Assembly: GCA_041861885.1 (NCBI GenBank)
Contig: JBGVUE010000001.1
Span: 2,592,001 to 2,656,000, forward strand
Direction of reading: 5' to 3'
DNA length: 64,000 nucleotides
Source of the DNA: Haloimpatiens sp. FM7315
GTDB taxonomy: Bacteria > Bacillota > Clostridia > Clostridiales > Clostridiaceae
The position numbers and the translations under genes are program-made. Shown here in pieces: positions 9,502 to 19,284 of this stretch. Each line of letters opens with the position of its first letter. Positions within the stretch are counted from its first letter, which is position 1. Under the pieces are notes generated by a model. That model had not been told where the DNA came from and made no database searches. It saw only the letters and a list, made by a program, of their open reading frames with translations.

Positions 9502-10625
9502 TTACCCCCTAGTGTCCCAAAGGACTCCCTCTTTCATAGCGTATAAAATAACCTCTGCTTCTATCTCATCATGGGTATATAATCTTATTTTCTTTTGAAT
9601 TTTATTAGATAGATTTTTAAATATCTCATAAAAATCTAAAGATATTTTTTCATCTTGATTTTCCTTATTATTAACCAAAACCTCATGGAGTAAGTTTACC
9701 GCCCCTTCTGTTGTTATCTCATTATAAACCGCCTTAACTAAATTAAGAGGAGCACCCATTAGTGAAAGCTCTAAAGCCAAAATTTCAAGTCTAACATCGC
9801 TAACCTTACTGTGAGTATTAAAACAGCCTGCCGCAACCTTTGATAGCTTTCCAATATGTCCTACAATAGTTACATTTTTAATATTATGCTCCACGCAGCA
9901 CTCAAGGGCAAAGCCAAGGTAATTTGACATAATAACCATAGAACTTTCCTCTAAGGAAAGCTTCTTTGCCATATCCTCGCCCATGTTTCCAAATAAAAGC
10001 ACTAAACTTTTATTTCCCATTTTAACCTTTTGAGATATTTCAAGGGCAATGGATTCCTTAAGGGCATCTTCAGACATAGGAGTAACTATTCCTGTAGTTC
10101 CAAGAATGGATATGCCTCCAACTATGTTAAGCCTTGGGTTAAAAGTTTTTTTGCAATTTCCTCACCCATTGGCACAAATATAGTGATTTCAACCCCTTTA
10201 TCTTTTGGCAGAACCTCTTTAACTTCTTTTTCTATCATCTGCCTTGGAACTTTGTTTATAGCGTATTCTCCTTCTTTTACATAAAGTCCGGGACTTTTAA
10301 CTATTCCAACCCCTTTTCCAGCTTTTAATGTATATCCTTTTTCTTTAACTTCTGCTCTAGACCATATTTCTATGCCATCTGTTATATCAGGGTCATCTCC
10401 TGCATCTTTTATAACAGCACAGCTTACAAAGTTTTCTCCTCTTTCAATTTTTTCTATAGGTATTGTAAGCTCTATTCCCTTTGGAGTGTCTATTCTAACC
10501 TCAGTTAAATCCTTATTATGAAAAAGCATAATAGCAGCCGCCTTTGAAGCCGCAGCTGCACAGGAGCCTGTTGTGTACCCACATCTTAATTTTTTTCCGT
10601 GACTATTTACGTATAAATCAAGCAT
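9502..10625 (-). CDS. cbiD: cobalt-precorrin-5B C1-methyltransferase (one frame break)
   Basis: About 374 residues. CbiD adds the C1 methyl group from SAM. The N-terminus shows '[19 protein letters not shown]', the hallmark of the family, followed by '[14 protein letters not shown]'. The C-terminal part has '[11 protein letters not shown]', '[20 protein letters not shown]' and 'GVLWDTRG'. One base added to the T7 run at 10146-10152 restores '..[21 protein letters not shown]' across the break. The stop lies four bases before cbiE. Confidence 0.93.
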
Positions 10626-10664
10626 ATTCTCACCTTACTCTACTAATCTTTAGGCTTTAATTTG

Positions 10665-11294
10665 TTATTCTCTTTCAATAAGCATATACATTAGCGCATT
10701 TACTATAGTTGCTGCAACTGCACTTCCGCCTTTTCTTCCTCTTATAGTAATCATAGGAACGGAAAGTTTTTCTGCCTCTTCTTTTGATTCCTTAGCTCCT
10801 ACAAAGCCTATAGGACAACCTACTATAAATTTAGCTTTAGCCTCTCCCTTTTCAATCATTTCCTTTAACTTAAATAAAGCCGTAGGGGCATTTCCAAATA
10901 CATAAAACAAAACTCCATCTTCTGCTGCCTTTTCTACCGCCGCCATAGATCTTGTTATTGAAGCTTCTTTAGCCCTTTTTGCAACACTTTCCTCACTTAC
11001 ATAGCTTATAACCTTGCAGTTTAACTTCTCTAGTGCTTTCTTATTTATCCCAGAGGCCGCCATTTTTGTATCTGTATATATGGTGACTCCTTTTTTAAGT
11101 AGCTTTAAGGCCTCATCAATAGCACCTTCTCTTATGTATATTAAATCCTTATATTCAAAATCTGCTGTAGTATGTATAACTCTTTTTACTATTTTAAGTT
11201 CCCTATCATCAAAATTATGTTCTCCCATTTCTTCCCCTATTATCTCAAAGCTCTTCTTTTCTATATCCATTGGAATTTTTACATAGTCCTTCAT
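10665..11294 (-). CDS. cbiC: cobalt-precorrin-8 methylmutase
   Basis: 209 residues, uninterrupted. It moves the C11 methyl group to C12, giving cobyrinate. The likely catalytic histidine is in 'RVIHTTADFEY' (about residue 41). Also present are 'GVTIYTDTKMAASGI', 'VFGNAPTALFKL' and 'FIVGCPIGFVGAKESKE', all conserved in CbiC/CobH. The start ATG at 11294 is preceded by AAGGGGGAAG. It lies between cbiB and cbiD. Confidence 0.95.
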   Translation of the reverse strand: MKDYVKIPMDIEKKSFEIIGEEMGEHNFDDRELKIVKRVIHTTADFEYKDLIYIREGAIDEALKLLKKGVTIYTDTKMAASGINKKALEKLNCKVISYVSEESVAKRAKEASITRSMAAVEKAAEDGVLFYVFGNAPTALFKLKEMIEKGEAKAKFIVGCPIGFVGAKESKEEAEKLSVPMITIRGRKGGSAVAATIVNALMYMLIERE

Positions 11295-11359
11295 TTAACT
11301 TCCCCCTTATATTAAGTACACAATATAAATATTTTTTTCTATAAATATAAAATAATACA

Positions 11360-12322
11360 CTAAATATAACCAAGTATTCTAGCTTCAATTATAACATATA
11401 CTACTAGTGTAAAAATTTCTGTAAGGTACATTATGTGTATAGATTTTTTTATATGCCTCTTTCCTAATTCCTGTATTTTATCTCCCATAGTGGGCTTTTC
11501 TATAACCTCTCCAAAGTAGGTATTAGTACCTCCAAGTAAAACCCCCATAGCACCTGCTGTAGCAGCCTCTGGATATGCACAGTTAGGGCTTTTATGGTTT
11601 TTCCTGTCCCTTACCATGATTTTTAAAGACCTTAATATATTTCCCCCAACTAAAGGAGATATAAGGCACATAAAAAATCCTGTTATTCTTGCAGGAATAA
11701 AATTAAAAACATCATCTACTTTAGCTGGAAAATAACCTATATCCTTGTACTTTTTAGTTAAATAACCAAGCATAGAATCCATAGTGTTTATTCCCTTATA
11801 CATCATAGCTAGTGGAGCGCCAAAAATCATAGCACAGATTAAAGGTGCTATAACTCCATCTGAGGCATTTTCCGCCACAGTTTCTACATCAGCTCTTATA
11901 ACCTCTTTTTCTGAAAGAAACTCAGTTTCTCTTCCAACTATGTAAGATAGTTTTAACCTAGCTTCAGAAAGGTTATTATTTGAAAGCTCATTATAAACCT
12001 TCATAGCTTCCTTATTTAGACATTTGCAAGCTAAAGTAGTCCAAATTAAAGTTGTATTTACTATACAATATAATATTGGATTTGACCTTGTAAGCCTTAG
12101 TATAATAAAAGGCAGAAGAAAAGTTACCCCTGCAACTAATATAACTATAACTCCTCCATAGAGTTTTAACTGCTTTCTGGTTTTAGCTATTTTTCTAAAT
12201 TTCTTTTCTAAAAACCTTATGAACTTCCCTATGTAAATAACAGGATGTGGAAATCCATAGGGGTCCCCTACTATCCAATCTATAATTACTGCTAATATTA
12301 CGGATATAAAATTTAAGTACAT
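11360..12322 (-). CDS. cbiB: adenosylcobinamide-phosphate synthase
   Basis: 320 residues, uninterrupted, an integral membrane protein with several hydrophobic segments. CbiB joins aminopropanol phosphate (made by the CobD decarboxylase) to adenosylcobyrate. Markers are 'IDWIVGDPYGFPHPVIYIGKFI' at the N-terminus, 'IVGRETEFLSEKEVIRA', 'VAENASDGVIAPL' and 'INTMDSMLGYLTKKYKDIGYFPAKVDDVFNFIPAR'-like segments. The ribosome site is GAGAAGGTGT. It belongs to the cluster, although a 390-base gap with a small plus-strand ORF separates it from cobD. Confidence 0.95.
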   Translation of the reverse strand: MYLNFISVILAVIIDWIVGDPYGFPHPVIYIGKFIRFLEKKFRKIAKTRKQLKLYGGVIVILVAGVTFLLPFIILRLTRSNPILYCIVNTTLIWTTLACKCLNKEAMKVYNELSNNNLSEARLKLSYIVGRETEFLSEKEVIRADVETVAENASDGVIAPLICAMIFGAPLAMMYKGINTMDSMLGYLTKKYKDIGYFPAKVDDVFNFIPARITGFFMCLISPLVGGNILRSLKIMVRDRKNHKSPNCAYPEAATAGAMGVLLGGTNTYFGEVIEKPTMGDKIQELGKRHIKKSIHIMYLTEIFTLVVYVIIEARILGYI

Positions 12323-12530
12323 AATTACACCTTCTCACAATGAATAAAATAACATTTATAATCTCTAGTCAAATTTATATGATATATAACAACTTATTAT
12401 GTAGTATGCTAAATGCTTTTTTAAGTTTTTGTAATCTATATTTAATAAGTTTGTAACTGTTTATTAACTTTTCTAAAGCTCCTATATTTTATAATTAAAT
12501 CATAGAATAACTATAAGGGGTGTGATTTAC

Positions 12531-12617
12531 ATGAGAAAATCAATGGATCTATTTTCAATATTAGGAACTATATTTGCATCACTATTCATATTAGGACTTA
12601 CTTTTTTATCTATATAG
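12531..12617 (+). CDS. possible 28-residue hydrophobic peptide
   Basis: ATG at 12531 follows AAGGGGTG with six bases of spacing. The peptide MRKSMDLFSILGTIFASLFI... is 28 residues long, with a basic start and a single hydrophobic segment of about 20 residues. It runs against the surrounding cob genes in the cbiB-cobD gap (12323-12710). No family is recognised. It may be a real small membrane protein or a chance frame; the good ribosome site is the main support. The rest of the gap is AT-rich with nothing else seen. Confidence 0.45.
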   Translation: MRKSMDLFSILGTIFASLFILGLTFLSI

Positions 12618-12710
12618 AATATAAACGTGAAATTTATTAGAGATTTCTTTTTAATATACTTTTTAGCTCCTATTGGATTTTTTTCTTTGTAGTTATAAAT
12701 TAAAATGACT

Positions 12711-13767
12711 TTAATAATCTAAATTAAAATTTTTTAATACACTTAAAAGTTTATTATTTTTTCTCTATCTTTAACTGCAAATCTCACATAATGTTCATCA
12801 AGACCTCTAAAATTATCACATTTTCTTATTAAAATTCCACTACTTAAGCAGTAATCGTAAAGTTTTTGTATATCCTTGTTTTTTAATTTTATTAGTAAAA
12901 AATTTGCCTTAGTATCAAAAACCTTATCTATAAAACTTAATTTTTTTAATTCCGTAGTCATATATTTTCTCTCTTCTACTATCCATTTTAAAGATTTCTC
13001 AATGTATTTTTGGTCTTTAAGTACATACTTTACCGCAGTTTCTGCAAAACAGTTTATGTTCCAAGGATTTTGTCTATCCCTTACTTTTTTAAGAAAGCTA
13101 CTATCCCCGCTTAAACCATAACCAAACCTAATTCCAGGCATACCAAAAACTTTGTAAGAGCTCTTATTATAAATAAACAGCTATACTTTTCAAGGTATTT
13201 TGTAAAGCTTTTCTCCCTATCTCCTACAAACTCAATAAAGGCCTCATCTATTATTATTTTTTTACCCTTCTCCTCGCAATAGTCCAGTATATCTTTAAAC
13301 TTATCCTGATCTATTACAGAACCATTTGGGTTATTGGGATTTCCAATAATAAGTGCCTCAGATTTTTCCATCTTTTTCAATATATCTTCATAATCATACT
13401 CCATATCTTCTTTTAATAAGCTTGAATACTCAATACTTAAGCCCTGCCTTTTTGCATCAAGCTCGTACTCTAAAAAAGAGGGAACTACTATTACTATACT
13501 TTTAAAACAGCTTATAGAAAGGTCAATTATCTCCGCTGCACCATTTCCAAGGACAAAGTATTCCTTATCTATTCCAGTATAATCTTTTAAACTATTTAAA
13601 ACCTCTCTGTATTTTATATCGGGATACCTTTCACAATTATTTACAGCCTCTTCAATGTTTTCTCTAAAGCTTAAAGGCACTCCTAAAGGATTTATATTTG
13701 AGCTAAAATCAGTTAGTAAAACTCCTTTTAAAACTCCCTGTGTGTATATATCTCCACCATGTACCAA
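12711..13767 (-). CDS. cobD: threonine-phosphate decarboxylase (two frame breaks)
   Basis: About 352 residues. It is a PLP enzyme of the aminotransferase fold that makes (R)-1-aminopropan-2-yl phosphate for the B12 side arm. The sequence shows 'LVHGGDIYTQG', 'DFSSNINPLG', 'IIGNPNNPNGSVI' and 'IIIDEAFIEF'. The PLP lysine lies in 'RALTKFFGMPGIRFGYG', which spans the first break (A5 run at 13145-13149). A second missing base in the T6 run at 12757-12762 restores the tail 'KDREKNNKLLSVL'. TTG at 13767 behind AGGCGG fits the family N-terminus better than the ATG at 13785. Confidence 0.88.
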
Positions 13768-13785
13768 ATTAACACCGCCTACCAT

Positions 13786-13827
13786 TTATAAATTTTCATT
13801 TTTTCTGAATGAAAAATAATATTTAAT
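13786..13827. repeat. solo arm of the cbiG-cbiH palindromic repeat
   Basis: This stretch (TTCATTTTTTCTGAATGAAA then A(A/C)AATATTTAATT) matches the right-hand end of the 337-bp repeats (about 5237-5278) with three or so changes. It lies in the cobD leader, directly before the start codon. The other arm is absent, so no large hairpin can form here. Confidence 0.7.
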
Positions 13828-13853
13828 TTTGCTACTCCACATTTAATATCTTT

Positions 13854-13882
13854 ATAATAATAGATTTAAGGACAAAATTCAA
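13854..13882 (-). promoter_or_regulatory. candidate sigma-A promoter for cobD
   Basis: On the minus strand TTGAAT, 17 bases, TATTAT. Transcription would start near 13847, leaving a leader of about 80 bases that contains the repeat arm. The rest of the 13768-14115 gap is AT-rich; no cobalamin-riboswitch-like sequence was seen. Confidence 0.55.
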
Positions 13883-14115
13883 TTTTAAGTATTAATAACT
13901 TAACTTTTCCCTGTAAAATAATTTCATATATTTTACATACATGAAAACTTTACCAAATTACATTTTACTTATTATAAAATACTATAAAGAAATACTTTCT
14001 TCCTATATTTTTAAATTTTTGTAAAATTTAAAAAATCGTTAATTGTTTTTATCTTTAAGTAGTATTAAACTAATCTTACAAGAACAATTATAAATGGGGA
14101 GGAATAATAATTTTT

Positions 14116-15544
14116 ATGGAAACTCAATTATCAGATTTTTTAGTAAAAACCAGACCTTCTATAAAAAAATTAGTAGATATTTTATCTAAGCATTACAAAT
14201 ATGTGTCTATTTTAGGTTCAGATACCTGTGGAAAAACTTTTGAAGTTAGCAAAACTAGCACAAATTTAAAAGATTCCTTTTGGAACGAAAGGGGATTTGT
14301 CCTAAGGGTTCATAACGGGATAAATTATTCTGAATACTCCTTTAACGAAATAGACCCTAAAAGGATTGAAGAAATGGCAAAAGATATTATGGAGAAAATT
14401 GACTATGAACTAAATATAATGAAAAATTTAAAAACAGAAATATCACCCTATGAAGTAATTGAAGAGGAATCTACTCAAAAACTTTCACTGAAAGTTTAAA
14501 ACTAGATTTTAATTCTATAAGCCAAAAAGATGTGCTTTTAAAGCTAACTTCAATAAAAGATAAAGCTTTAAGCATATCTGAATCTGTGCTTGATTTCATA
14601 ATTAACTTAAATTTTGTTAAAGTATCTAAGATATTTATATCCAAAGACAAAGATTTAGCCCAGTCATACCCTTTTAGTGATGCTACACTATTTAGCCTAG
14701 CTAGATATGAATCTAAAACCAAGTTTTATTATAAGACTTTCTCTGGTCTTAAAGGCCTTGAAATATTAGAGGAATTAGATTCTGAGGTTAAATCCGTAGT
14801 AGATACCTCAATAGAACTATTAAACTCAGTTTCTGTAGAACCTTCTTTGTATGATGTAATCTGTAATCCCTCTGTATCTGGAATAATCGCTCATGAAGCT
14901 TTTGGTCATGGAGTTGAAATGGACATGTTTGTAAAAAATAGAGCTATGGCAAAGGAATATATGGGTAAACAAGTTGCCTCAAAAGTTACAACAATGCATG
15001 ATGGTTCTAGAAGCTGCAAAGAAGTTTCTTCTTACTATTTTGATGATGAGGGAGTTTTAGGAGGAGATACTACAGTAATTGACAAAGGCATTCTTAAAAA
15101 TGGCTTTTCCGATACTTTATCTGCATTGAAATTAGGTATAAAACCTAGTGGAAACGGAAAAAGAGAATCTTTTGAGAGAAAGGCCTATGCCAGAATGACA
15201 AATACCTTTTTGAAAAGGGAAACGATGATTTAAAAGACATGATTGCTTCAATAAAACATGGCTATTTATTAGAATGTCCTCAAGGTGGCATGGAAGACCC
15301 TAAAAACTGGGGAATTCAATGCATAGTAACTTTAGGTAGAGAAATAAAAGATGGCAAATTAACTGGCAAATTAGTTTCTCCTGTAATATTAACAGGATAT
15401 GTTCCAGATCTTTTAAAATCTATATCCATGGTATCTTCTGATATGGAGCTTAGTGGCTCTGGTGCTTGCGGTAAAGGCTATAAGGAATACGTAAAGGTAT
15501 CTTGTGGAGGACCATATATTAAGGCGAAAGTGAGGTTAGGATAA
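14116..15544 (+). CDS. tldD: TldD-family metalloprotease (two frame breaks)
   Basis: About 476 residues after repair. TldD and TldE form a heterodimeric zinc peptidase that cleaves small unstructured peptides. The zinc motif HExxxH is visible as 'IAHEAFGHGVEMD'. Later come 'GGMEDPKNWGIQ' and 'GSGACGKGYKEYVKVSCGGPYI', typical of the C-terminal domain. Breaks lie in the A5 run at 14477-14481 and the T5 run at 15207-15211; each needs one base. The ribosome site GGGGAGG lies 13 bases before the ATG, which is long. The stop overlaps the tldE start by one base. Confidence 0.9.
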
Positions 15545-16842
15545 TGATTAGTACAATAAAAAATTTATTATCTTTAAAAAACATAAGTGGATATAATATA
15601 ATAGAAACTATTACTGAATCCTCTGAATTATTTTTTATAAAAAAGCAGCTTCATATGAATAGAAGCAAAAGAGTTCACTACTACCTTGTAACTGTTTATA
15701 AAAACTTTCAAGATAAGAGCAAAGATTATACAGGCTCTTCTAGTTGCAATGTGTATCCTACTATGACAAAAGATGAAATAGACAAGTTACTTTCGGATAC
15801 TTGTTTTTCTGCTGGTTTAATTAAAAATCAGTTTTATACTCTTTTAAAGCCATCAAATAAAACTCCAAGGGTGGAAGCTTCAAACTTTGATTTTAAGGAT
15901 CTTCCATACTGGATTCCTAAATTTACAGATGCCATATTTAAATATGATAGCTATGAGAATGGCTGTATAAACTCCTCGGAATTATTTTTAAATAAAGTTT
16001 ACACAAGGACACTTAATTCAGAAGGAATAGATGTTCAATATGAAAAGAATAAAGGTGAATTAGAGTTTATTGTAAACTTCAAAGGGTCAGAAGAAGAAAT
16101 CGAACTATATAAAGATATAAAATTCTCTAATTTTGATGAAGATTACATTTCTCAAAGTATTAAAGAAGCCTTAGAATTAGCTAAAGAAAAAGCACTTGCT
16201 AAAACCACCGTAAAGTCTGGTAAGTACACAGTACTTTTAACAGGTTCTCCAGTAAAAGAAATACTTAAATACTATTTTAATATGTCTAACACCTCTTCAG
16301 TTTACATTAAAATTTCAAATTGGAAGTTAAATGATATGGTACAAGGCAAAAAAGTACAGGGAGATAGGGTTACTATGTGCTTAAACCCAAATATGGAAAA
16401 CTCTACTTTCTCAGTACCATATGATGAAGATGGTGTAGCTTTAAATAAAGTCTCCATACTAGAAAATGGAGTTCTAAAGTCCTATCATGGAAATAATAGA
16501 TACAGCTACTACCTAAGTCAAGTACCTACAGGTTCCATAGCTAATATGGAGTTTAATGGAGGTTCTCAAAACATAAGTGACTTTAAAAAGGAACCTTATG
16601 TAGAGCTAGTATCCTTTTCTGATTTTAAGCTTGATACATTAACCGGAGATTTTGGAGGAGAAATTAGATTTGGTTGGTATTTTGACGGCAAAAAAACTAT
16701 ACCTATAACTGGTGGCTCTCTTTCAGGAAACATAAATGAATCTCAAAAGAAAATGTATTTTTCCAAAGAAATGCAAAAATCTAACGGTTTTGTAGGACCT
16801 AAATCAATAAAAATGTACAATCTAACCATAGCAGGAATTTAA
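15544..16842 (+). CDS. tldE: TldE/PmbA-family protein, partner of TldD
   Basis: 432 residues, uninterrupted. It is the non-catalytic partner of TldD and lacks HExxxH. The sequence shows 'TVKSGKYTVLLTGSPVKEILKYY', a run of 'EDGVALNKVSILENGVLKSYHGN', and the end 'GFVGPKSIKMYNLTIAGI', all typical of TldE/PmbA. It overlaps tldD by one base (TAATG), so they form one operon. No peptide precursor or RiPP maturation gene is visible nearby, so a general peptide-degrading role is the safer assumption. Confidence 0.88.
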   Translation: MISTIKNLLSLKNISGYNIIETITESSELFFIKKQLHMNRSKRVHYYLVTVYKNFQDKSKDYTGSSSCNVYPTMTKDEIDKLLSDTCFSAGLIKNQFYTLLKPSNKTPRVEASNFDFKDLPYWIPKFTDAIFKYDSYENGCINSSELFLNKVYTRTLNSEGIDVQYEKNKGELEFIVNFKGSEEEIELYKDIKFSNFDEDYISQSIKEALELAKEKALAKTTVKSGKYTVLLTGSPVKEILKYYFNMSNTSSVYIKISNWKLNDMVQGKKVQGDRVTMCLNPNMENSTFSVPYDEDGVALNKVSILENGVLKSYHGNNRYSYYLSQVPTGSIANMEFNGGSQNISDFKKEPYVELVSFSDFKLDTLTGDFGGEIRFGWYFDGKKTIPITGGSLSGNINESQKKMYFSKEMQKSNGFVGPKSIKMYNLTIAGI

Positions 16843-16864
16843 CTTAAAAGTTTTTCATCCTGTA

Positions 16865-16920
16865 AAAAAAGATTTTTTAATTATGAATTCCAAAGGAATA
16901 TTAATTAAAAAATCTTTTTT
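16865..16920. terminator. bidirectional terminator between tldE and galK
   Basis: AAAAAAGATTTTTTAATTA pairs with TAATTAAAAAATCTTTTTT around a loop of about 18 bases. The U/A tracts on both sides suit both convergent operons. The remaining bases to 17016 show no gene. Confidence 0.8.
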
Positions 16921-17016
16921 CAATTGAAGTAAAGCTTAGAACTTGTTACTGAAGGGGCAGTTTCTTTAAAATATATTATTTCCTGCAGCTTTTATTTTTT
17001 AATTTTCAAAACCAAG

Positions 17017-18177
17017 CTATAACTCTATTTCCCTTGTTCCCTCTGAAATATTTGTAACGTAAAACTCAGGATAGTATCCTATTATATTAAAATATTTTTC
17101 CTTTAAGGTTTTCTCAAAATCCAAAACCCTATCCTTCTTTACTAAAGCTATAGCACAGCCTCCAAAGCCTGCTCCTGTCATTCTAGCCCCAATACACCCC
17201 TTAATCTTTAAAGCTTCAAAGACAATTGTATCTAGTTCCACTCCTGTAACTTCATATAAATCCTTAAGTGAATTATGAGATTCAACTAAAAGCTTTCCAA
17301 AGTCTATTAAATTTCCCTCTTCTAACTTCTTAAAAGCTTCTTTAACTCTATAGTTTTCATAAACTGCATGCTGTGCCCTTTTTCTAGAAGCTTCATCTTT
17401 TATTGCATCCCTTACCTCTTTAAATTCTTCCTTAGACAAGCTACATAAATAATCTACTGTTTTTTTGACCTTATATCCTTTAGAGCACTTTCACATTCAT
17501 TTCTTCTGTCATTGTATCTTGATTCACTTAAAGCCCTTCTTTTTTGGTGTTCATTATAACCAAAGTGTATTCCTTTAAATCTACTTTTGCATATTTATAA
17601 TCTAAAGTATCACAGTTTAATAAAATCCCTTTATTTTTTTCCCCATTCCTACTGCAAACTGATCCATGATACCACAATTTACGCCAATAAACTCGTTTTC
17701 CGTTTCCTTAGCCATTTTAACTAAATCTATAGTACTAATTTCTCTATTATTAAACAAAACATTAACCATTTCACCTATTAAAAGCTCTAAAGAAGCAGAG
17801 GAAGAAAGTCCAGCTCCATTTGGTATATTTCCTTTTATTAAAATATCCATACCACCTACTTTATATCCCTTGTTTTTCATGGTACTAATTACCCCCTTTG
17901 GATAATTAGACCAGTCATCTTCCTTTTTATACTGTAAATCATTAAGCCCTACTGTTACTTTAAGAGGAAAATCAGCTGATATGAGATTAATTTTATCATG
18001 GCATGTTTTTCTAACCAGTCCATAGGTTCCAAGCTCTATAGCACAAGGAAACACACAACCTCCACTATAATCTATATGTTCTCCTATTAAATTAACCCTA
18101 CCTGGAGAGTAGAAGGCCCTTACTTCCCCCTCACCATAATTTTCTATAAATTTAGATATCATATCCCTTATCTCCAC
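17017..18177 (-). CDS. galK: galactokinase (three frame breaks)
   Basis: About 387 residues. It phosphorylates galactose to galactose-1-phosphate with ATP. Signatures are 'GRVNLIGEHIDYSGG' (galactokinase box, about residues 27-41), the GHMP ATP loop 'PNGAGLSSSASLE' and 'MTGAGFGGCAIALV' near the C-terminus. The middle is broken three times, in the T runs at 17634-17640, 17540-17545 and 17460-17466, each lacking one base. The total offset is three, so both ends share a frame. The start GTG at 18177 overlaps the galT end by 26 bases, with GGGGG seven bases before it. Confidence 0.93.
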
Positions 18178-19158
18178 ATTTTAACCCCCTTTTAAATTTT
18201 TCATAAGCCTCTCTAAGTTCCACTGCAGTTTCCTCTACCGCCCTTGGATTACAAGCAGCCCAGGCCCCCATTTCTGAGGAGGCATAGTATTTTATCTTGT
18301 CTTTAGACCTTAAAGGTGGATAAAACTCTACATGAAAATGATAGTAATCATCATAGTTTGCATACTCAGGAGAGTTAACTGGTGCTTGATGAATGCACAT
18401 CATATAAGGAAATTTCTTATCAAATAAACTATCAAAAGTTCCTGTTACTTTTTTTAAAATATCTGCAAAATCCTTTTTTTCTTTATTTGTAAAATCAATC
18501 ATCTTGCTTTTGTGATTTTTAATAGTAATAAAGACTCCGTAAGGATAATCAGTAAAAAATGGTAAATAGCACAAAAACTTTCATTTTCTAATATTATTCT
18601 CTCTTTAAATTTCTCTTCTTCACTATTCATTCTGCAAACTAGACATTCCTTATTTTTACCATAATACTCCTTGCAGGAATTCAATTCTGTTTTTATTTTT
18701 AAGGGCATTTTTGAATATCCATATATTTGTCCATGAGGATGAGGCATGGTAACTCCCACTTCTTCTCCCCTATTTTCAAATTCAAATATATATTTTATTT
18801 TCTCATCCTCACTTAATTTTTTATACCTTTCACACCACAAATCTACAAGCTTTTCTATATGCTCTACATCTAATTCAGGTAAAGTAACATTGTGTAGCTT
18901 TGAGTATAATATTACTTCACATTTTCCATAAGCTTTAGAAACTTTATAAAAATCTGACCCAACCTCATCTGGTTCTGGTGGATTTTCCATTAAAGCCGGA
19001 AAATCATTATCATATTCTAAAACCACATAATCCTCTGGAACTTTAGATGATCCCGGGCAAAAAGGGCACCAATCTTTAGGCATTTGCGGTCTATTTTGCC
19101 TATGCGAGGCCACCATTACCCAGTCCTTTAATAGTGGATTCCATCTTAATTCTGCCAT
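18152..19158 (-). CDS. galT: galactose-1-phosphate uridylyltransferase (one frame break)
   Basis: About 335 residues. It exchanges UMP between UDP-glucose and galactose-1-phosphate. The active-site histidine triad 'PHPHGQIYGY' is visible, together with zinc-type cysteines ('WCPFCPGSS') and 'HFHVEFYPP' near the C-terminus. The frame breaks in the A5 run at 18573-18577; one added base gives '..SFLCYLPFFTDYPYGVF'. The start ATG at 19158 follows GGGGG. Upstream lies an operator palindrome (19175-19194), so it is probably controlled by the LacI-family regulator encoded next to it. Confidence 0.95.
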
Positions 19159-19174
19159 TTATAACATCCCCCTT

Positions 19175-19194
19175 TATAGAAAACCTTTTCTGTA
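19175..19194. promoter_or_regulatory. operator palindrome upstream of galT
   Basis: On the minus strand TACAGAAAAGGTTTTCTATA, which matches the site before galE (20671-20690) at 19 of 20 bases. It lies between the promoter and the galT ribosome site, so a bound repressor would act as a roadblock. Confidence 0.75.
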
Positions 19195-19252
19195 ACATCT
19201 ATTTTTTAGGGCATCCAAGGACACCCTTTTTTTACTTTATAATATATAAATC

Positions 19253-19281
19253 AGCATATTTCTTAATCATAAAATTGTCAA
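19253..19281 (-). promoter_or_regulatory. sigma-A promoter for galTK
   Basis: On the minus strand TTGACA, 17 bases, TATGCT, starting four bases after the regulator stop. The leader to galT contains a short hairpin at about 19208-19227 and the operator. Confidence 0.65.
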
Positions 19282-19284
19282 TTT

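Noticed and set aside
14116..16842. TldD/TldE as part of a RiPP (microcin-like) cluster
   Set aside because: No precursor peptide, cyclodehydratase, radical-SAM maturase or dedicated exporter lies beside them; the neighbours are cob and gal genes.
12711..19158. Reading cobD, tldD, galK and galT as true pseudogenes
   Set aside because: Every break is a one-base loss in a homopolymer run and full conserved sequence continues in the next frame; the same pattern hits metG and lgt, which should be essential.
19208..19227. Terminator hairpin before galT
   Set aside because: The T-run follows it on the plus strand, where no gene ends; on the minus strand it is followed by A, so it cannot stop galT transcription.
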